The position numbers and the translations under genes were made by a program. Below are positions 6,787 to 9,339 of a stretch of DNA of 9,339 nt, piece after piece. This DNA is from Candidatus Thorarchaeota archaeon (GTDB lineage Archaea > Asgardarchaeota > Thorarchaeia > Thorarchaeales > Thorarchaeaceae). Positions within the stretch are counted from its first letter, which is position 1. Each line of letters begins with the position of its first letter. Below the pieces are notes generated by a model. That model ran no database searches and was not told the DNA's origin. It was given only the letters and a program-made list of their open reading frames with translations. Location: the NCBI GenBank assembly GCA_016841005.1, contig JAEORG010000222.1:1-9339 (forward strand), read 5' to 3'.

Positions 6787-7654
6787 ACTTTGGCTTATCC
6801 AACAGTGCTTTCTTTGAAGATATTTTCCCACTAGAGCCGTGTGGTGTTCTGAGAACAGAATCTCCACTCTTTTCTATCTCTCGTGCGTCATCTGCAAGGA
6901 GCGCTGCTGCTCTAAGTAGTTCGTGTCCTGTTGCGACCAAGGGTATGTATTTCTCCATCTCCTTGGTTTTGAAGCATCCTTCTGTTGTGACATCAGCCAC
7001 CTTTTCAGCGATTAATGCTGAGGCATATGCCTTTGCATATGCATAGGGGTTTGTGAACCCAGCCTCATCCACTGCTTTCTTCGCATCGATTGTCTCCATG
7101 GGGAATTTAGGAGTTTTGCCTTCCTTGGCTGCATTAATCGCATCCTCTATCACTTCAGTAACTAACCGCATGTATCCTGTTATAGCAAGAACCTTCAGCA
7201 TATCTGAATTGAAAAGAACCATCTCTGTTGGATCGAGAAATTCCTTCTTAGCACCAATCATTGAATCAGCAGTAAGGACAAGGAATCCCTGACCTTCTGG
7301 GGCAGTTGCAACCTTCTTACCTTCTTCATTCTTTTTATAGAATGCTTTAGATGAAGGAGCATCCGAAATTGTCAGCGTTGGAATTGATGCATTCTGCAAT
7401 GCTTCTCGTGCCTTTGTTGGCCCAGGAAGAGCTGCGTTAGGACTTACTGCGATTGCAAAGGCTGGCTTGTAGTCAACCAAATACTTGACTGCGTCTTCAG
7501 CAGATGCTTCATCCATCTTGGCTCCACTTGTGAAAGAACGAACCTCGATATCTTTTCGTTCTGCGCGCTCATCGATTATGTATTCAATGAGGCCAGCAGC
7601 ACCGATACATCCTAGTTTGAGGATGCCTACTCGAATTACTTCCTCTCCTGTCAT
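6785..7654 (-). CDS. mtd: F420-dependent methylene-tetrahydromethanopterin dehydrogenase
   Basis: Mtd (EC 1.5.98.1) reversibly converts methylene-H4MPT to methenyl-H4MPT with coenzyme F420 as hydride carrier, a cytosolic step of the archaeal methyl branch used in methanogenesis and in H4MPT-type Wood-Ljungdahl or C1 oxidation. At 289 residues it is slightly longer than typical. It keeps the family landmarks in order: VGILKLGCIG (9-18), DERAER (28-33), SGAKM (43-47), SPNxAxPGPxKARE (71-84), MIGAKKEFLDPTEM (132-145), GFTNPYAYAKA (199-209), KYIPLVATGHELLRAAA (235-251) and REIEKSGDSVLRTPHG (258-273). Extra residues at about 103-121 explain the added length. The ATG at 7654 matches the family N-terminus, though only a weak GGAA lies upstream. 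It lies 54 bases after the zinc-ribbon gene and may share its transcript. Presence in a non-methanogen is plausible but not proven here. Confidence 0.96.
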   Translation of the reverse strand: MTGEEVIRVGILKLGCIGAAGLIEYIIDERAERKDIEVRSFTSGAKMDEASAEDAVKYLVDYKPAFAIAVSPNAALPGPTKAREALQNASIPTLTISDAPSSKAFYKKNEEGKKVATAPEGQGFLVLTADSMIGAKKEFLDPTEMVLFNSDMLKVLAITGYMRLVTEVIEDAINAAKEGKTPKFPMETIDAKKAVDEAGFTNPYAYAKAYASALIAEKVADVTTEGCFKTKEMEKYIPLVATGHELLRAAALLADDAREIEKSGDSVLRTPHGSSGKISSKKALLDKPK

Positions 7655-7685
7655 TTTAACCAGTCAATTCCTGAAAACATCCAAC

Positions 7686-7703
7686 AAAAAACCATTCCGG
7701 TTT
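7686..7703 (-). terminator. Possible weak terminator after the zinc-ribbon gene
   Basis: On the minus strand, AAACC (7703-7699), loop GGAAT, GGTTT (7693-7689) and a continuous run of six T. The stem is short with only two G-C pairs, so it could instead give partial read-through into mtd. It lies 5 bases after the upstream gene's stop. Confidence 0.3.
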
Positions 7704-7708
7704 AACGT

Positions 7709-8635
7709 CTATTTCATATCACCAATATCTGGAATAAAAGCAAGTCCTGTTCCAGCTAGCAAATCCGCACTTTTCAGCTGTTTATCACATACTGCACAAG
7801 TGAGAACTATTTTGGGATTGTCCGTCGCAGTCCCACATGAGTTACAAAGAGGTTCAACATCAACAACCGATAGGTCCGACACTCGTACTGGTTGTTGGCA
7901 CTTTAGACATTTGATTTCAGTAATGTCATCAATCAAGACAGTCTGGAATTGGTCGTTACACAACGGACAGAAGACTGTATATACCTTAGAGAGTTCCTCT
8001 GAATTACAACTCGGACATTGGATAGAAATCGTAACTTCCGAACTACCACATTGTCGACATTCTATACGTCGCCCATAAGTTTTGGATTTTATTACTCCTG
8101 CATCTTCTAGGTCATGAAGAGTTCTGATTACTTCCTCTCTATCTGCACCAATGTAATCTTTAGCATCAGGATATTTATCGATAGTAGAAAGAACATGCTT
8201 TGGTCTGATTACCTTCAATCTTCCCTCATACATATCTCGAATCATTTTCTTTATTCCAGGGCTAAGTAGAAGTTTTTCTCCTGTCGTTTCTTGTATTACA
8301 TCTTCAAGAGCAATGAAAGCTTTCTTGATTTCCGTATCCCAAGAATTAGATGAGAAATCAATCGTTGGTACAATTCTTAACAAGTTCCGTTCAATAATAG
8401 TTGGATCATCATTTTCATGAAGCAACACTGCAATACAATTTGGCTCTTCCATGTATGAAACAACTAATCCCTGTGGTATCTTTGTATATCCCACTTGTGC
8501 TTCTTTATTCATTCCATGGCCCATTAAGATAGTACGTGCTTCTTCTCCAGAGATGTTTTCTCCCTCTGGCCAAGTTCTACCAACGAAGGGACCAAGATTA
8601 TCATCCCACCAGATTGCATACATGGCTTTCGGCAT
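7709..8635 (-). CDS. Longin-like/winged-helix/zinc-ribbon protein
   Basis: 308 residues. The N-terminal part (3-112) begins KAMYAIWWDDNLGPFVGRTWP and continues as alternating strands and helices, a pattern compatible with a longin- or profilin-like sensor fold (inferred). Residues about 122-186 look like a winged helix (LxxTLHDLEDAGVIKS-type recognition segment at 169-184). The C-terminal third carries six CxxC knuckles at Cys193/196, 207/210, 223/226, 243/246, 264/267 and 280/283, enough for three tandem zinc ribbons. No membrane segment. It resembles a cytosolic DNA-, RNA- or protein-binding regulator. The ATG at 8635 has an in-frame stop just upstream and GGTGG 11 bases before it. It lies directly upstream of mtd on the same strand. 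No specific family recognised. Confidence 0.72.
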   Translation of the reverse strand: MPKAMYAIWWDDNLGPFVGRTWPEGENISGEEARTILMGHGMNKEAQVGYTKIPQGLVVSYMEEPNCIAVLLHENDDPTIIERNLLRIVPTIDFSSNSWDTEIKKAFIALEDVIQETTGEKLLLSPGIKKMIRDMYEGRLKVIRPKHVLSTIDKYPDAKDYIGADREEVIRTLHDLEDAGVIKSKTYGRRIECRQCGSSEVTISIQCPSCNSEELSKVYTVFCPLCNDQFQTVLIDDITEIKCLKCQQPVRVSDLSVVDVEPLCNSCGTATDNPKIVLTCAVCDKQLKSADLLAGTGLAFIPDIGDMK

Positions 8636-8662
8636 CAGCTATCGTACCACCAAGTCGCATCG

Positions 8663-8682
8663 AGATTCAGGCACTTGAATCT
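8663..8682. promoter_or_regulatory. Inverted repeat, candidate operator
   Basis: Perfect 7-base arms AGATTCA (8663-8669) and TGAATCT (8676-8682) with a 6-base spacer. It lies 28 bases upstream of the zinc-ribbon start, in the divergent gap, so it could be a DNA-binding site or a leader hairpin. Confidence 0.35.
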
Positions 8683-8690
8683 AAACAGCG

Positions 8691-8704
8691 AGCCTTAATA
8701 GGCT
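8691..8704. promoter_or_regulatory. Second inverted repeat, AT-rich centre
   Basis: Perfect 5-base arms AGCCT and AGGCT around TAAT. On the minus strand its centre (ATTA) is where a TATA-like element for the zinc-ribbon gene could sit. It is 8 bases from the first inverted repeat. Confidence 0.3.
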
Positions 8705-8759
8705 TCTCTAGATGGACTCCTTCAAATTCTTAGTACATTTCTTCCGCATGACCGAAGAG

Positions 8760-8766
8760 TATAAAA
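8760..8766 (+). promoter_or_regulatory. TATA box for the Ig-like surface protein
   Basis: TATAAAA preceded by the purine-rich CGAAGAG, a plausible BRE. The start site would be near 8788, giving a leader of about 38 bases before the ATG at 8826. Confidence 0.5.
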
Positions 8767-8825
8767 CCCAACTCAAAGGTTCGACCGGACACACTGTGTA
8801 GAAGGATTAACAGGAAGTCCGAGTT

Positions 8826-9339
8826 ATGGTTTCAAGGCGAACTAACACATTGATTCTAACTGCGCTTTTTACATGGCTCATAGTATCGCCATATGCAGCA
8901 GGTCTCTTAGGTTCATTATCTATGCCTACAACTGCTAACAAATTCGTTATGGCAGATATTTCAATTGACTCTCCTGCAGACCTGACATTCGAAAATGGTT
9001 CTCTTGGAGAAACAATAACTTGGAATGCTACAACTGATGCTTCTCCGCTTAATTTCACTGTGACTCTAGATGGAGATGTTCATGATTCTGGTTCTTGGGA
9101 TGGAGATCTGATAATTGTTGATCTTGATCATATATACGACGACAATCTGACTTATTCACTTGATACTGATGTTGTGTTACATTATCTGTGTCAGGTGTTC
9201 GATATTGATAACAACACTGTCTCTGACGAGGTGATTGTAACAGTCGTGCCAGATGAAACAGGTCCTATCGTCGCTCAACCAGCTGACCTTCCTTACGAGG
9301 TCGGGAGTTTCGGTGATGCTATTGATTGGAATGTTAATG
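8826..9339 (+). CDS. Secreted Ig-like repeat surface protein, 3' end beyond window
   Basis: An ATG-initiated frame open to the right edge, 171 codons seen. AGGA lies 10 bases upstream. The N-terminus has an Arg-rich start, a hydrophobic core (LILTALFTWLIV, 9-20) and a likely cleavage after PYAA (residue 25), i.e. a signal peptide. Next comes one complete Ig-like beta-sandwich domain (about 44-141), starting SPADLTFENGSLGETITWNA and ending DEVIVTVV, then the beginning of a second with the matching QPADLPYEVGSFGDAIDWN (151-169). Five N-x-S/T sequons (Asn57, 67, 76, 107, 129) suggest a glycosylated cell-surface protein. The repeat resembles those in large secreted proteins of Asgard and other archaea. 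Total length, membrane anchor and binding partner are beyond the window. Confidence 0.8.
   Translation, partial: MVSRRTNTLILTALFTWLIVSPYAAGLLGSLSMPTTANKFVMADISIDSPADLTFENGSLGETITWNATTDASPLNFTVTLDGDVHDSGSWDGDLIIVDLDHIYDDNLTYSLDTDVVLHYLCQVFDIDNNTVSDEVIVTVVPDETGPIVAQPADLPYEVGSFGDAIDWNVN

Noticed and set aside
7485..8078. 197-codon open frame on the plus strand
   Set aside because: It spans the mtd start and the zinc-ribbon C-terminus on the opposite strand, both strongly supported. Its product is Ser/Thr-rich low-complexity sequence typical of an antisense shadow.
1..9339. CRISPR arrays, tRNA/rRNA genes, insertion sequences, riboswitches
   Set aside because: I looked for spaced direct repeats, cloverleaf sequences, transposase motifs and conserved leader structures and saw none. 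Reading by eye could miss a degenerate case.

Overview
The window is probably archaeal and most likely from an Asgard archaeon, possibly near Thorarchaeota. This is an inference from gene content; no marker gene or rRNA is present. The clues are GGTGA/GGTG-type Shine-Dalgarno sites, TATA-like promoters, an F420/tetrahydromethanopterin enzyme (Mtd), a tungsten/molybdopterin aldehyde:ferredoxin oxidoreductase, several proteins opening with longin-like (small-GTPase-regulator-type) domains, and a secreted Ig-like repeat protein. The DNA is moderately AT-rich and densely coded, with no gap over 200 bases. I saw no tRNA, rRNA, CRISPR array, insertion sequence or broken gene.

Layout. Bases 3-1361 (+) hold the C-terminal three quarters of an aldehyde:ferredoxin oxidoreductase whose start lies off the left edge. 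A small GNAT-like protein (1368-1814, -) faces it with a 6-base gap. Next is a 43-codon single-membrane-span protein (1936-2067, +) whose stop codon overlaps the stop of the following gene. Bases 5075-2064 (-) look like one transcription unit of three genes, in transcription order: a longin-like/winged-helix protein (TTG start), a longer paralogue with an extra central domain (GTG start), and a MinD/ParA-type ATPase that overlaps its upstream gene by 20 bases. Divergent from this unit is a 12-span MFS-like membrane protein with a cytosolic helix-hairpin-helix tail (5209-6777, +). Convergent with it is mtd (6785-7654, -), preceded on the same strand by a protein with a longin-like N-terminus, a winged helix and six CxxC zinc knuckles (7709-8635, -). 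The right edge holds the start of a secreted, sequon-rich Ig-like repeat protein (8826 to the edge, +).

How the genes may work together. AOR and Mtd fit anaerobic ferredoxin- and F420-linked metabolism, with Mtd in the methyl branch of an archaeal Wood-Ljungdahl or C1 pathway. The most unusual part is the 2064-5075 unit: two tandem longin-like/wHTH proteins translationally coupled to a P-loop ATPase whose deviant Walker A begins with Arg instead of Lys. Longin and roadblock domains in Asgard archaea are usually discussed as partners of small Ras-like GTPases. Pairing them with a MinD-like ATPase suggests a different membrane- or DNA-positioning switch, which I could not match to a described system. 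Domain assignments for the longin-like regions come from reading sequence patterns and need profile or structure confirmation.
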